Shown: positions 23,366-37,000 of the stretch, piece after piece
Layout: each line of letters begins with the position of its first letter
Numbering within the stretch: position 1 is the first letter of the stretch
NCBI GenBank assembly: GCA_029706075.1
Contig: JAINUG010000260.1
Location: forward strand, 525,001 to 589,000
DNA: 64,000 bases
Direction: 5' to 3'
DNA from: Aldrovandia affinis
Lineage: Eukaryota > Chordata > Actinopteri > Notacanthiformes > Halosauridae
Notes under the pieces: generated by a model
Told to the model about the DNA's origin: nothing
The model's database searches: none
Seen by the model: the letters and a program-made list of their open reading frames with translations, nothing else
Made by a program: the position numbers and the translations under genes

Positions 23366-26300
23366 CTACAGAGAAATGATGAGAAATGAGGGATGAGAGA
23401 GAGAGAGGGAAGGGGCAGGGGATAAGAACATTTTTATTATTCATGAATAAATCATAAAAAGGATATGCATAATTTGTTAGTTCCAGTGCCAGAAACTAAA
23501 TATTCACAGAAAAGGAGGCATTTGAACAATTTCAAAGTGGAACATTTTTAATAACCGATCACCCCAACCCACTGTCAGCTGGATTTTTTGTCTTTCTGCG
23601 ACGTCTTGTCTTTCTCCTTCCCTTTCTTGTGCACGTTGAGTGTTACATTTGAGCATAGCATACGCGTTTGCTCATTGGTCTGCATTTGCATTAATAGCAA
23701 ATTGTATCCGGACACCCATCCAGGCGTGTGGATAGTGTAGCGGCCTAATGCACCCGTATTTGGCTGGTCCTGTACGAGTATGAGCTGCCTATCAGGGACG
23801 CGGTTCAAAACCTGTCTCTGCCAGATCGGCCCTGGCCGTTAGCCCCGATCAGGGGGCGACATTTGGCTGTCCGCTCCTGAGGGAGCGGGGAGGGTGATTG
23901 GCACGAACTTGCTGTTAAGCGTGTAAGGGTGTCTCCAGAAAGGGGGTGAGTGAGTTCCATCTCGAAGGAGGCAGATCATCGCCGGCCTCAGAGAGTGGCT
24001 TGCCCTGTAGAGACGGGTGGCGAGTTCGTGGACGAGGGTTAATCAAAATATTTGAGGGTATAATTGGCTTCCAAATTGGAGAGAAAAACACATTTTAAGT
24101 AAAGGACACCCATCCAGCTCTTACTGGCTGCACCATAACTGGACCAGAAGCTGTGTGAAATAAACCCTACCAGCTCTGACTGGACACAGGCCAAACCTCT
24201 CTGCAGTGGACACTGTTTGAGATAAACACCCCCAAGGTAAGGTAAGGGCTCCTACCATCGACACTGCATCTCTCGCTGAACTTGATATCAGACTTGAGCT
24301 TCCTCTTCCGGTTCACTTCATATGGATCTGCAAGCAAACAGGATTCAAAATAACAGCGCAATGGAACTTGCTTAGGCATGTGCTTAATACTCACGCCATA
24401 ACTCATAACAATAGACTCAGCAGTGTCTGCATTGGCAGTAATGGCTCGCGGTGAAAGAGAAACACATCTCACATCGATATCCATTTATTATATCATATAA
24501 AGGGTTGATATCATGACACAGTAAACTTGAATTCAATTACCATCCCAATTCAATTACCATCCCGGAAAATGTAAGCAAGCGACTAAGGGTGTTTTTAGAC
24601 TGGGAAAAGAACTGTTTAATCTAGATTTGGCAAAAGGCACATTCCACAAAATATATATATTTTTTTTTTATAGTGTAAAGAGAAACATCTCTTGCTGAAT
24701 GCGCATTCGGTGAGAGATTGCCATGCCACATTCAGCGGTAACGTACGAGGGATCTGGGACAGTTACATCACATGGGTGGTCTCCGACTATAGAGAAATCT
24801 CTCCTGGAATCTGACTTCTAGTCACGTGGTAAGTAACAACGTCAGGTATTTCTGCATATATTTACACCTGGAATAGTAATTTATTGATCTTGTGAGAGCA
24901 TTATTTTGTTAAAATATTTGCGCAGAATTTTTTAAAATATACATAGGTTTATTTTAACTTGTGGACAAACGTAGGTTACTCTTCCTTCTCCGTGGCTTTC
25001 ATATAATTGCATATTATTCTATTCTTCATTGTCTACAACGGGCAAAATACAAGGACAATTAATGATAATAATTGGTGGATAACGTAGCATTAACTCTGTG
25101 AGCTTCCCGCTAATTCAAGCTAAAACACAGTACAAAAAATAAACGTCTGGTTTCAGTCTGGTCATCTTGACCACATCAGATGTATTAATAAACAGACAAC
25201 TCATTCCTGGAATATAATTACCCCCCGTGGGGGTTTTATGCTATTTTTGGCGAAGGGGCCTTTTGTGTGTTTGTGTGACACTGAAAAAGCTGACAATGCA
25301 CTCTGTGGCAAGCTTGTTGAAAATGGCGCCACAACTAACACGTTTATGTTCAGTCTGACTGGAAAAGTTGTTTAAAAGAAAAATCTAAAGACTGTGCTAC
25401 ACAAAAGACTTCTGTTCTATGGCAATCTTGTAGGATAATTTATCCTTTGTGAGCCATATTATGTAGTTTTCAAGGTTGCTAAAAATTTATATTAGCCTAT
25501 GATTAATTAGTTGAGAAATTAATAAAAAATATTGAAATGTTTATAGACAACTGAAAATGACTTAGCCAGAACAAAATTGATTTGATATTCATAATCATTC
25601 ATTCTATAAATAATGTATGCCTTCTGTATTATATTAATATATTTCACCCAAAATAATACGGATTGATGATGGGTTGAAGAGTCAATTCAATATATTCAAA
25701 GGCAGAGGGGGAAGGATTTCATTTCAGGCTTTCATTGTGACAATACCAAATGAACAGCACAAAAACTTAAAATGACAATCCTGTAATCATTAAGAATTGA
25801 AGGTGTGTGACTCTCTTCCCTAAGGCCAAACCAGAAGAGAGTCACAGTCCCACAGAAGCAGGCAACGAAGCAAAAAAACTCAAATGGAACAGAAAGGAAG
25901 TGAAGGGGGGCTGCAGTGCGTTTTGGGGTTACCTGGGTTTTGGGGCATGTAGGTGAATTTGACGGGCTCGCTGTCCATGTGGTCTGAGAGGCGGCGCAGG
26001 AAGACGTTGACCTCCACCTCCTCGCTGATGTCCTGCTCCTGGTACGGGGGCGACTTGAAAACGATGGCGATCTGCCGGTGGACGTCCGTCTGGGCAAATT
26101 CGGCCTTGGCTTCCCACTCCCCAAAGCTGTAGATGATCTCGATGTCATCTGCACAGACACACACACACATACTATTAGCTACTGATTGCATACATACTCT
26201 GTTACACAGCCCCCGCAAGCCCTATAGACAACGGCAACATCACTGCAGATTGCTGACAATAAAAATAAATAAAAACTTATCTTTCTTTCATATGATTTTG

Positions 26301-29300
26301 TGTTTGTTTAGTAACATGTTTCATTGAAAATTCTCAGGGCTCTGCAAAGAAAAACACTTGCATTAATGTGCAAGTCACAGTGTACATTTGTGCTGGGGGG
26401 ATGAGTCCATCCACACACTAGACGCTCACCTTTCTGCACTTTGTCACACAGAAGGTAGATCTCCGTTTTGCCAGTGCAGGGCCCTCTCACCACGTTTAGG
26501 CGGTTGATCTTCAGCTCCGAGGTGGTGGTCGCTTCTGTCACCATGGAAACGCACGCACACAGGGACACACACACCACAGCGATGACCATCTGCCTCTCAA
26601 GTACATTCATCAAGCTGCTTGTTTGTTATCAGGTGGTTATCAGGGCCTGGCTATGGAAACCAGACCATGTTTCACACTGTAGCCAAAGGGTGCAGCTTGG
26701 CTATGGCTAGGCTTGTCTGGATACATTGGTTTGTTTTAGATCACGTGATGTTCCCTTGAAGTTCGGATGAATAGTTTATGGACTTAAAAATTGAACGTGG
26801 AAAGTGGTGTGACGAGTTTAACTCAGTGTTTCTTCCAACATAGTAGGATGAAACTTGCCAAGCACTATTTTCATTTTGAATATGAATTCGCTTTAATCTT
26901 TTAGGCCACATTAGCGAACAAGATTCCTTGACCTTTTGCGTTTGTGCGCAAAACCCTTTCCCAGCACCTTCCCTTAGAGGTCTTAATGAAGGTACTCTAA
27001 AGAATTTGTATCCGCAGCTGTGCTCCTGAAATAATTGCAAAGTTCAGAAATGCGGAACACTCCAGAAATGAGTTTCAGGGTCACAGGTGCCAAGTCGACA
27101 ACTGAATTTATTAGCGAGTGATCACATCTTAAAGGCAAGCAAAGCGATGAACCCTGCCAGCCTTGCCTACAATGTTTTCTCAACACTGCAGAAATGGTGA
27201 GATAACGCATCAGTAGCGCGATGCAGTACGGCACAATGGAGTACAACCGAATAATTCCCACAGAGTAAGAGAGAAACTGGCTGCAATGGGATATAATCCC
27301 CACAGTGTGGTTTCCGCTTCCTTTCTGTGTAAACACAAGGTTCTGTACAACACTACTGGAGGTTCGGGAGATACTCGCTCAGTTCAATACCTATTTTTTG
27401 TATCTTCCCAGGAATTGTGCAACATTTGCCCTTAACTTTATTAAAATCAATATTATATGATTAAATAAAAGTATTGAGGGGGGGTTCTGCATAGTCTGGC
27501 AAGTTCAGTCATCACAAAAGAAAGAAAAGAAATCGTTTTTGCCACGAAAACTTGCATTCACTTATAGGTCAAATCAAAGAACATAAGAATACATAATGAT
27601 GAGAACGGGCCGTTCATCATGTCCTAATCAAAAGAGTACTACATCTAGCCTGGACTTGAATAGCCCAAGCGTTTCTGCCTCTACTACCCGACCTGGCAAG
27701 CCATTCCAGGCATTGACAACTCTCTGTGTAAAGGACAAATGTTGATTGAATCCAGGCCATAGTCTTGTCCCTTTGAAGCAATGCCCCCATATTTGGTGCA
27801 ATGCCACTGAAACATTTAGAGAATTTCAGTTGCCATTAGTACCTACAGGAGAGTGAGGCTTCATTCATCCCAACAAGAGGTGCGGGGTGTCAATCAATTC
27901 GCTTTGTGAACCAATCAAAATTGTGCAAATTCCACAGCAAAAAGCAACAACCGATTACAACTGGCAAATTACTTATTACACATGATAACGGTGTACATCT
28001 TGGGACTGATGAGGCCTTTAGCGTTCACAGGTGGGTGTGTAGCTCTTACTCTTGTCGTAGATGGCATTGGACACCACGGGACTGAGATGGATCTTCTCCT
28101 CGCCATCTGTCTCCAGCTCGCACTGGAAACACAGACGCACCACGTTCAGGTCGATGTCCTCAATGCTCTTCGAGTGACCGGCTGGGTGGAGGGAGAGAGA
28201 GGGACGGATTGGAGTGAGCAAGAGAGGGAGGGGTGGAGGGAGTGAAAGAGGTAGGGATTGGAGGGAGGGATGAGGGAGGGGGGGTCAGAGGGAGGGATGA
28301 GGGAGAGATTGGAGTGAGAGGGGTGAAGGGAGAGAGAGAAAGGGAGGGAAGGAGGAGGAGAAAGGGAGAGGAAAAAGAAGGACAGAGCGAGGGAGAGACC
28401 AGTTCTGAGTTTAGCCTTGGCTACTGTTTCACTAAAACCACAATATTCTCTGGTGAGGAGAAACCAAGCTATCAAGGGTTAAGTGATAAACAAGAGATAC
28501 AGTGTAAGACAGCCTTTCAAATCTCTGTTTCTTATATGTATGCATATATACTAGTTCCCTCCATTTAGCCTTCACTGTTGGCACTGTGGAGAAGATATTT
28601 TTACAACGGTTTTATTGTCAATAAACGTTAATATTACTGACACAGCGGTTCTGAGTGTACGTTCCTAGGCGGAAGCGGAAGTGTAAACGATTACAAACAT
28701 ATGTTTAATAATAAACATGGAAATGATCATAACCATTACAACCACATAGACGCATGCTTTCTCTGTGTCCCTAGCTACAACCTGCTCTGAAATTTGGAAT
28801 GGAGTCTTTCAGCCCCTCCACCTCTTTGGTCTGCAAAGAAGTTCTGGAAACGGAACGAAAGGTTGAGTTTTCGGTTGAAGGGAAAGGTGACGGACACCCC
28901 TCCCACCACACTCAGCCAGCCACCCGCTCCTTTTCACTCTGAAATGCCTAGGTGTTTCACCAGGGGACTCTATTCAAGAAGCTGGCGTCGGCAGAGCGCA
29001 GGTGCCCGCTCAACAGCAGGAGGCGCTGTTGAGCACAGAGGCGGGGCATTCCTGAGGCCCTCCCTCCCCCGGTGACCTTACGGGCAGTGATCTATCAGGG
29101 CTTCCATGGTGCTACATTTCTGCCGGCGTTTCTTATTTTCAGCAAGTTCACTGTTACAGCGCAGTTCACCCAAGTGAAAACTGTTGGAAAGTTCTGGCAC
29201 GCCACGTTTGTTTTGACGTGAAAAGAGAAAAGAGACTTCCGCTTCCGTTTACTAGGCCTCATGCACTGGTAGTCACGTGCGTCGGCTGGGAACTCCAGCA

Positions 29301-32300
29301 GTCGAGGAGTACTTCCTGTTTTGTGCTTCCTGTGACACACACAAACACACACACACACACACACGACAGGGTACATGCTCCTAGATTGAGACACTTTCAT
29401 TGCAGCTTTGATGTAAATTTTGCCCGCTGCTTCCATCCCGTTCCAGTTGTGATTTTGATTTTGATTTATTTTGCTGCCATTGCAGCATGAGAGAGGCTCC
29501 GGAGTTATAATTAACTTCTGTGCACCCTGGACCTGGAACAATCTCCAAAAGAGATTAAAGTTCAAAGAGAATATTAAAAATTATAGATGCACCGATCGAT
29601 CGGCCTCTGACCGGAAATGGCCAATTTTCAGCTGATCGGCCTCAATCGGTGACTTGATCCCGATCACTCCACATAGCCGATTCTGTGCGCCGGTTGGCTC
29701 CTCGCCCCCCTCTTTTTCACGTGACGTGCGCGCACCCGTGTGCCAATGCAGACAGATCAGATGAGCGCCTCAACATGTCCTTAGTATGGGCGTTTTTCAC
29801 AGTCAGTGAAGACGACTTAAAGCTTGCAGTTTGTCATACATGTCAATCGAAAATAAGCCGCGGAGGAACAACCTCGAAAACGTTCAGAACGACCAACCTA
29901 ATCAGACACTTGAAAAATCATCACCCAGGTACCAAGTCGATGCCAAAATTCTGAAAATGTGACGGTACTCGTTTTTCTACAGTACCGTAGGTACCGGGGT
30001 TAATTAATAATTAACTTCGTTGCGCTAGTTCGGTTCCTCTGAACCATTTTCCATTAATAGAACATGGTGGTAGTGCATAAACTTGACGTAATAATGCCCT
30101 GCTGAAGCACTGAATTGCACTGAAATCATTATGTTCGCTAATGAGTGACGTTATGAAACAGTGCTATTCACTCATACAAATCTAACTTATTAGACCTAAT
30201 GATAAATTCATCTAACGATTTCTAGCTAAACCACAAATGGTGTATTAACTGTGTTGTGCATGAAGGTACCAGCTGTGCGTTTCCACTATCAAACAAACTC
30301 AGAAACAGCAGCATCGCCAGCTTTTCCAATTACTCCTAGTTTGAAACATTTTTATCTAGGCTTTGAAGCTAGTTAAAGTCGTAGTTGTTAGGCTACCTGA
30401 CTCACGCAAATAACGAAATTGTGCTGAAGAGCGGCTTGTTTCAATGCCTTTGACAAGCTCCGCAACTGAAACATCCGCCCTTATATCGCTACAAGTGTTT
30501 TCCATTGCACTATATAGAATTGGGATCTACTCTAATCCACCTCTAGCAAACAAATTAGTCTAGCGCATCATAGGTTCGAACTAAAATATGGGGAGGAGGA
30601 AAGAACAAAATGTAGGCTATATTTTATTTATTTTAATTTGTATTTTGATGTTGCACCTGTTTTCTTTTGGAAAAGTAAATGTGCATAGTAGCTAGCTGTG
30701 CACTGGATTCTCTTTTATTCATCATTGAATTTAATTTGCACAAAAAAAGAAAAGCTCTGTCCAGTAATTTTGAAATGTGTTTTAGTGAGACCTACCTCAT
30801 ACTTCTGACCTACCTCAGAATTGTCAATCTTAATTTTCTATTAAAGCAAAGTTACAAAAATATTTGTGTAAGTTGTCAATTATTGTTTTTAGGAAAAAAA
30901 ATTGGAATCGGCCAAAATCGGTATCGGCAAGTCAGACTAATCAAAAATTGGAAATCGGAATCGGCCAAGAAAATCGCAATCGGTGCATCTCTATTAAAAA
31001 TAAACCTGAATACTCATTTATAAGGATACAAATAAACAGGCTGGTGTGCCATACAGGGATGGAATAATTTAATTGTTTGTACAGGGGGTGCCTTGTGCAT
31101 GGAGTAAGATAACACTTTAAAAGAGAAGACTGAGGACAGCAAATCCTTTGAAGAATTTGTGATCGAGCTGATGTGTTTCAGACAGAAGACTCTAAAACTA
31201 GCAAAACTATAAACCATTATGCAAATCACTATGCAAATATTACTATTTAGTGTCTATAGATATTTTGTGTTATGTATTTTTGCTCCCAGATTACCAATTA
31301 GTAGAATCTTTTTCCTAGTTAAATAAAAAGTCAAAAGACATGCCTCAGTCTCTCTACTGGTGTTCTGATACCGAACCACCAATCAACAACCGAGGCAAGA
31401 ACTTCAACTAACACTGAGTGCTACATAAATATCCACATGCTTCTAATCAGTGCTGACAAACAACCGTCACGTGCACTGACTCAAAACAAATGGCATGGGG
31501 GAATGAGTGGCGTGACCTCAGCAGAAAATGCCAGGACAAAGCACTGGTGACTTCAGAGGCTGAATCATTATTCACTACGCAAAACAGGTGGGGTCCCAGT
31601 GGGCGCTCTGCAGTGATCGATGCTCTCACACGGTATCCTCCGAGAGCATGCAAAACCGAAATGCAGTGCAGTGAATTCTGTGTTATCGGGTGAATTAGGG
31701 GTGAATTCTCTGTTATCGGGTGAATTAAAGGTGATTTCTCTGTTGGGTGAATTGAGGGTGAATGATCTGTTGTCGGGTGAATTAAGGGTGATTTCTCTGT
31801 TGTCGGGTGAATCAAGGGCGAATGATCTGTTATCGGGTGAATTAAGGGTGATTTCTCTGTTGTCGGGTGAATGATCTGTTATCAGGTGAATTAAGGGTGA
31901 TTTCTCTGTTGTCGGGTGAATTAAGGGTGAATGATCTGTTATCGGGTGAATTAAGGGTGATTTATCTGTTGTCGGGTGAATGATCTGTTAACGGCTGCAT
32001 CATGTCAAGAGGGGTGGTTTGCCGAAGTGTCCTGACGTGTTTTGTCTCGTCATACTTCACACCTCGTGTTCATTGGATGATAAAGAGTTTTTCTGGCACT
32101 GTGGCCACCTGCAGGGTGGAGCTACCTGAACGCAATAACTACACCCCTAATCAAAAGTACCAGGAGGGGATTTTTTGGAAATTTCTGAAGGGTGTTGGTG
32201 GGATGCCAAAACAAGGTGGGTGGAGGTGGTGAGGAAAATAAACCACGATGTCCGTCTTTCTTTTTCCAGTGGCTTGTGTCATGCAACTGACAAACAGTGC

Positions 32301-32698
32301 GTGGGCTGGCTGTACATTCAGAAAGTTTGCACAGATTTTAGGCCTATTTATGGTTCATGTTTGTTTGCACTTGAGTTGGTTTGGAAGCTGACAGTATAAA
32401 CATATTATAAGGCAATATAAGCAGTTTTTACAGTATCGAATAGTCAAGGCCTTACCTGTAAAGAACATTAGAGAATCATAACCTTCATTACACCTCGATG
32501 ACACCTTGGTGGTGGAACGACCTTCCACAATCGGTCAGGACCCATGGAATCACTTGCAATCTTCCGCAATAGACTCAAAACCCACCTTTTCAGACTCCAC
32601 TACCACTGAATTCTGTACATCTAGCTAATTGTCATCACCACTGCCTACTTGCTCAACACTATGTACTGTATCTCTGCTTACTCAATTTAATAAAATGT

Positions 32699-32729
<31 letters not shown>

Positions 32730-34018
32730 TTACTAACCTTTTCCTTCCCAGTGTTACAGGTATGGTACGCAGCTGCCTGCAATGATGTCTATCGCTGTAT
32801 TACTGCACTGATCTCTCGCGCAAACTATGATTGTTCCTACCATGTATTAATGCACATACTGTAAGTCGCTCTGGATAAGAGCGTCTGCTAAATGCTTAAA
32901 ATGTCAATGTAAAATGTATTAGAGACTATGTATTTGTCAGCATTGTTACCTGGGCTTATGTGGCAGAGCACAGTGCTCAGTTTGCTTGTCAGAGTGTGTG
33001 GCTGTGTGTATTTGTGTGTGTGTGAGTGTGTTTGTGTGTAACTCACTGTTAAATGGATCAATCTTCTGGTTCCTCCTCTTTTCCAAGGCCATTTCCAGCT
33101 CCTTGCGTCTCACGCACTGGATTCCCAAGTTAGAGAAGCTGAGAAAGACAAACACACACACACGCACCAGTCAGGGAATACAGCTCGGCCGTCTCACTGA
33201 ACGGTCAATGTTATGCTACTAATATGCTCTCCAAACAGCCTCTGTCAGACAATGATATCAAGCCTCTAGTTCGGCACATTTGAGTCAAACCTCAGCTCGG
33301 AGTGTCTCATGCCGTTCATATTCTCCACAAACTAGCTCTTCAGGCTGTATGACTATGTGAGCAGTGGCTTGTGGGTAATGCACCAACGGAAACTAGCATT
33401 TGACGCTTCACACACACAAAGGAGGGCTGAGGAAAGACTGTGTGGCCCACACCAATGGGAGGGGGAGGGATCTGTACCTGTGTCTGCAGGACGTGCGAGG
33501 GTTCAGCCGGACCACACAGACTCCATCAGCACAGTCTTTACCCACAAGGCTGTGGGGATGAGGGCGATGGGGGATGTCTTTGGTCACCAAGGACACCGTG
33601 ATCTTTATTTTCTTTATTTGCTGTTTGCACCCTTTAATCTGAGAGAGGGGAGGGAGGGAGAGAGGGAGATGGAGAAAGAGAGACTGTCATTACCGCTGTC
33701 ACACAAGTTATTCAGTCTCTTTCCTTTCTCATCATCAATTAATGATAAAAAATGCGTGCTGGCAAATAATTCATTTAAATCAACAGCGTCTGAACATTCC
33801 AGGCCATGTTTCAACTTTATTTGCACAATAGCTGTTCATCAAATTTCGTTCAGCTTAGCTAGAGATGAGTTGCCTATTACCACGTACAGCCAAACGAATG
33901 GTCTCCAATTTGACACTTGTCATATGTGCTGATATGACTGGTCAGGTCCGTTACACTATGTGAGCAGACCAAAGACAACATGGAGAAAACCACAGGTGTG
34001 TCTTTAGGACCAGGGTGT

Positions 34019-34070
<52 letters not shown>

Positions 34071-37000
34071 GGGGTAATCCCCATTTTGTGATCACAACCA
34101 GGCATGGACCTCTTTTTGGGGGACTTTCTGATTTCGGTTAGATGCATCTCCCTTGCACACTTTTTTGCAGACTGTGCAAGGTGTCACTTGTCGAGCAAAG
34201 TCACAGCAACGTGAAGGGGAACCCCCCTTGTCCCGGGAATAATGGTACATTCCATCAAATTCCCCCTGCCGCCAACTTCCAAACCAGGCCTCTGGAAGAG
34301 ACTGGAATGTGATTCCGATAGACACACACGGAACACTCCATCATTCCGCATTTCCATGGCAACATTTTCACAGGGACACTACCATCCTACTCTACCACAA
34401 AAGCTGCATTGCTGAATGAACAGCCTTTGTGGCTCAAGTATCAGTACTGAGGAGAACATTATAAGCGCACAGTAGCTTACAGCGTTTAGCAACCCACTGC
34501 CTTGCTGAGTGGTAAGCACACCTCGTCTGAAATGAAGCCACGCATGGTACGGTACCATTTTGGAAAAGCAGTGTGTGCTGGTAAGCACTGTCGTGAGAAA
34601 GGCAACAGCACTATCATTTGAATTTGAAGGCAGGCAGTGTGGTAGGATGGTTAGGGAACTGGGCTTGTAACGTTAAGGTTGCAGGTTCAATCCCCATGTA
34701 ATGTAATGTAATTTCTCTGCTTTCTCAGATTTGTAAACACTTACCATTTGACCAGCAGGGGTAGGGGTCGCTGGTCAAACGGTAAGATACTGAAAACCTG
34801 GCCAACTGAATCCCTTCCTTCCTGGGCGACACTACTGCCAATTATGCGTGGTCATGTGGGGCTGCTGGCCACAGTCAGCATTGACACGGTCTGGATTCAA
34901 CACCGCACAGGGGGGTTCATCCACACACTAGGACAGGATGAGCCACCCAGCAGCCCTATAGCAGCTTTGAAATAGCCATGTGCTTACTGAGTTCTGACCG
35001 AGTAAGTTAAGCAGAAACTTATGATGCAACTGACCTTCTCTTAAAGTCATCTATGAAGCTATATGCTCTCAGGGTTGTACATTGATTTTGATTATTTAAG
35101 AAATAATTCATTTACATTTTTTGTGGATATCCGACCTACTCTCACTGTACCCTGACAAGAAGCTGTCACGTGATTGGCGTTTGTGTGTGTGTCTCAGAAG
35201 GCCCTCGCTGGTGTGTGTATGGGAGAAAGGGCGTTTGTTGTAGCCTTTCTTATTCTGTGGTGTTTTATTGTGGTAAGGTATGTGATTCTTTCTTCCGTTT
35301 TTGTGAATAGCTATGTAGTCATACCCTGAGCAGCACGGTGATGATGAGTTGTCAGGGTATTTTATTCCCTTTAGACAATTACTGAAGGTTATTTTACTAT
35401 CCAAAAGTTGCAGAAATGCAAGAAATGCACACACCCCTGCTTGGTTTGTTTCCTCCAAATGTGCACAAAAACATTACGCCATTCCAATTGTAATTAAATT
35501 CATGAGTTGCAGAGTTGCAGAAGTTGCAGAAATGCAAGAAATGCACACACCCCTGCTTGGTTTGCTTCCTCCAAATGTGCACAAAAACATTACGCCATTT
35601 CAATTGTAATTAAATTCATGAATTGAAAAGGGTGCCCTGTGCCCAACCCTGGCCTGACTGGACTCTGTTTAAATAACCCTGTGTGGACTATGCCCTACGC
35701 CCTGTGCCCTGCGCCCTGTACCCTACCCCCCACACTAACCTCCCAACCCTGGCCTGACTGGACCCTGTTTAAATGACCCTGTGAGGACTGTGCCCTGTGC
35801 CCTACGCCCTACCCCCCGCACTCACCTCGACGGCAGGGACGGTCTTGTTGGCCTCGGTGCTGGAGGCGCCCAGGATGCTGCCGGCCGAGCGGCCCTCGCA
35901 CTCGTAGCGGAACCTCATGCCCCTCTCCTTGGGCTGCTCTGGGATCAGCAGCACGGGCTTCTCCAGGAAGCGCTCCAGCAGCTCGGTGTCTGCCTGGCCC
36001 TGCCGCGCAGCGCCGCCCCGGCTACGCTCCCCACCGCGGCTGCGCAGGGACGCCCCCCCGTGAGGGCTGCTGGCGTGAGACGAGGCCATGCCGTTGGTGC
36101 TGATATGAACTTGGGACAGGGGGCAAGGCAGCTATGGAGAGAGAGAGATAGAGAGACACACATGAATGCACTTCATACAACCTTCTCAGACGTCATTTTT
36201 TCTTTCTCTTTTTTAATATGTCATGTATTTTATATCATGCTGGCAGTGGTAGCCAAAGTAAAGGTTTCTCTTTCTTTGGACAAATCAAATATGCTGCTCG
36301 TGTACCAAACCATGTGCACCTCTCCCTTCTTTCATTCCCCTAAAACATCATCTAAAATGAGATATCTGACAGTTTGTACAATGTCCCCAACCGCAAGCAA
36401 ATCATCAAACAAATGAGACATGAGGTGATCCTGGATGCTCTGCCTCGTATCTGTGCCTCTTCCTTTGTCCCTGGCTCTACGCTGAACGCCAAACAAAGGC
36501 TACCCTCTACAACAAACGTGACAATGTGTCACCTCAGAAATGCACACAACTCGCACGTAAACACACTCTCCAGCACCATACCTTCTGGCTCACAGCACTC
36601 GAAGCAGGAGGCTATGAAATACTCCGAACAACCGGAAGACTTGTTGTCAGGAAGAAAAAAAAAGAAGTAAAAAAGAAAAGGCAGAAGTTATAGCAGGCAG
36701 CTAACAAAAGAGTGCTGTTGTTTTGCACAGTTGTTCCCAGCTTGACCTGTAGCCAAAATCGAAAACGGCAACAGTAGCAAAAAAAATAATAATAATCCAG
36801 AACGTATAAATTATTCAGCTTTGAGCGGCCACCTTAAACAAAACAGCATTCGAAGCTCGGTACGTGCGTGTGCGTGCGCGCGCGCACGTGTGTGTGTGTG
36901 TGTGCGTGTGTGAGAGAAAAGTGCCAGGGCCTGGTGCAAACAGAGCCAAGGAATGCAGGGTGTGAGTGTTGAGTTCGAGCGTGTGTGTGTGTGTGTCTGA

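Noticed and set aside
22452..23396. Long plus-strand ORF of 314 codons
   Set aside because: It is the antisense shadow of the last relb exon; its translation has no family resemblance while the minus strand is clearly RelB.
29685..29954. Host zinc-finger gene
   Set aside because: It lies wholly inside a hAT element bounded by inverted repeats and an 8-bp target duplication.
31660..31992. CRISPR-like array
   Set aside because: Units are contiguous with no unique spacers, and the DNA is vertebrate; it is a minisatellite.
33357..33932. 191-codon plus-strand ORF
   Set aside because: Covers relb exon 5 in antisense and intronic sequence; no family resemblance.
34748..34975. ORF and possible SINE similar to 49270-49385
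   Set aside because: Short shared words (CCCTTCCTTCCTGGG, CCACAGTCAGCA) hint at a common repeat, but boundaries and family could not be established.
35781..36416. 211-codon plus-strand ORF
   Set aside because: Antisense to relb exon 4.
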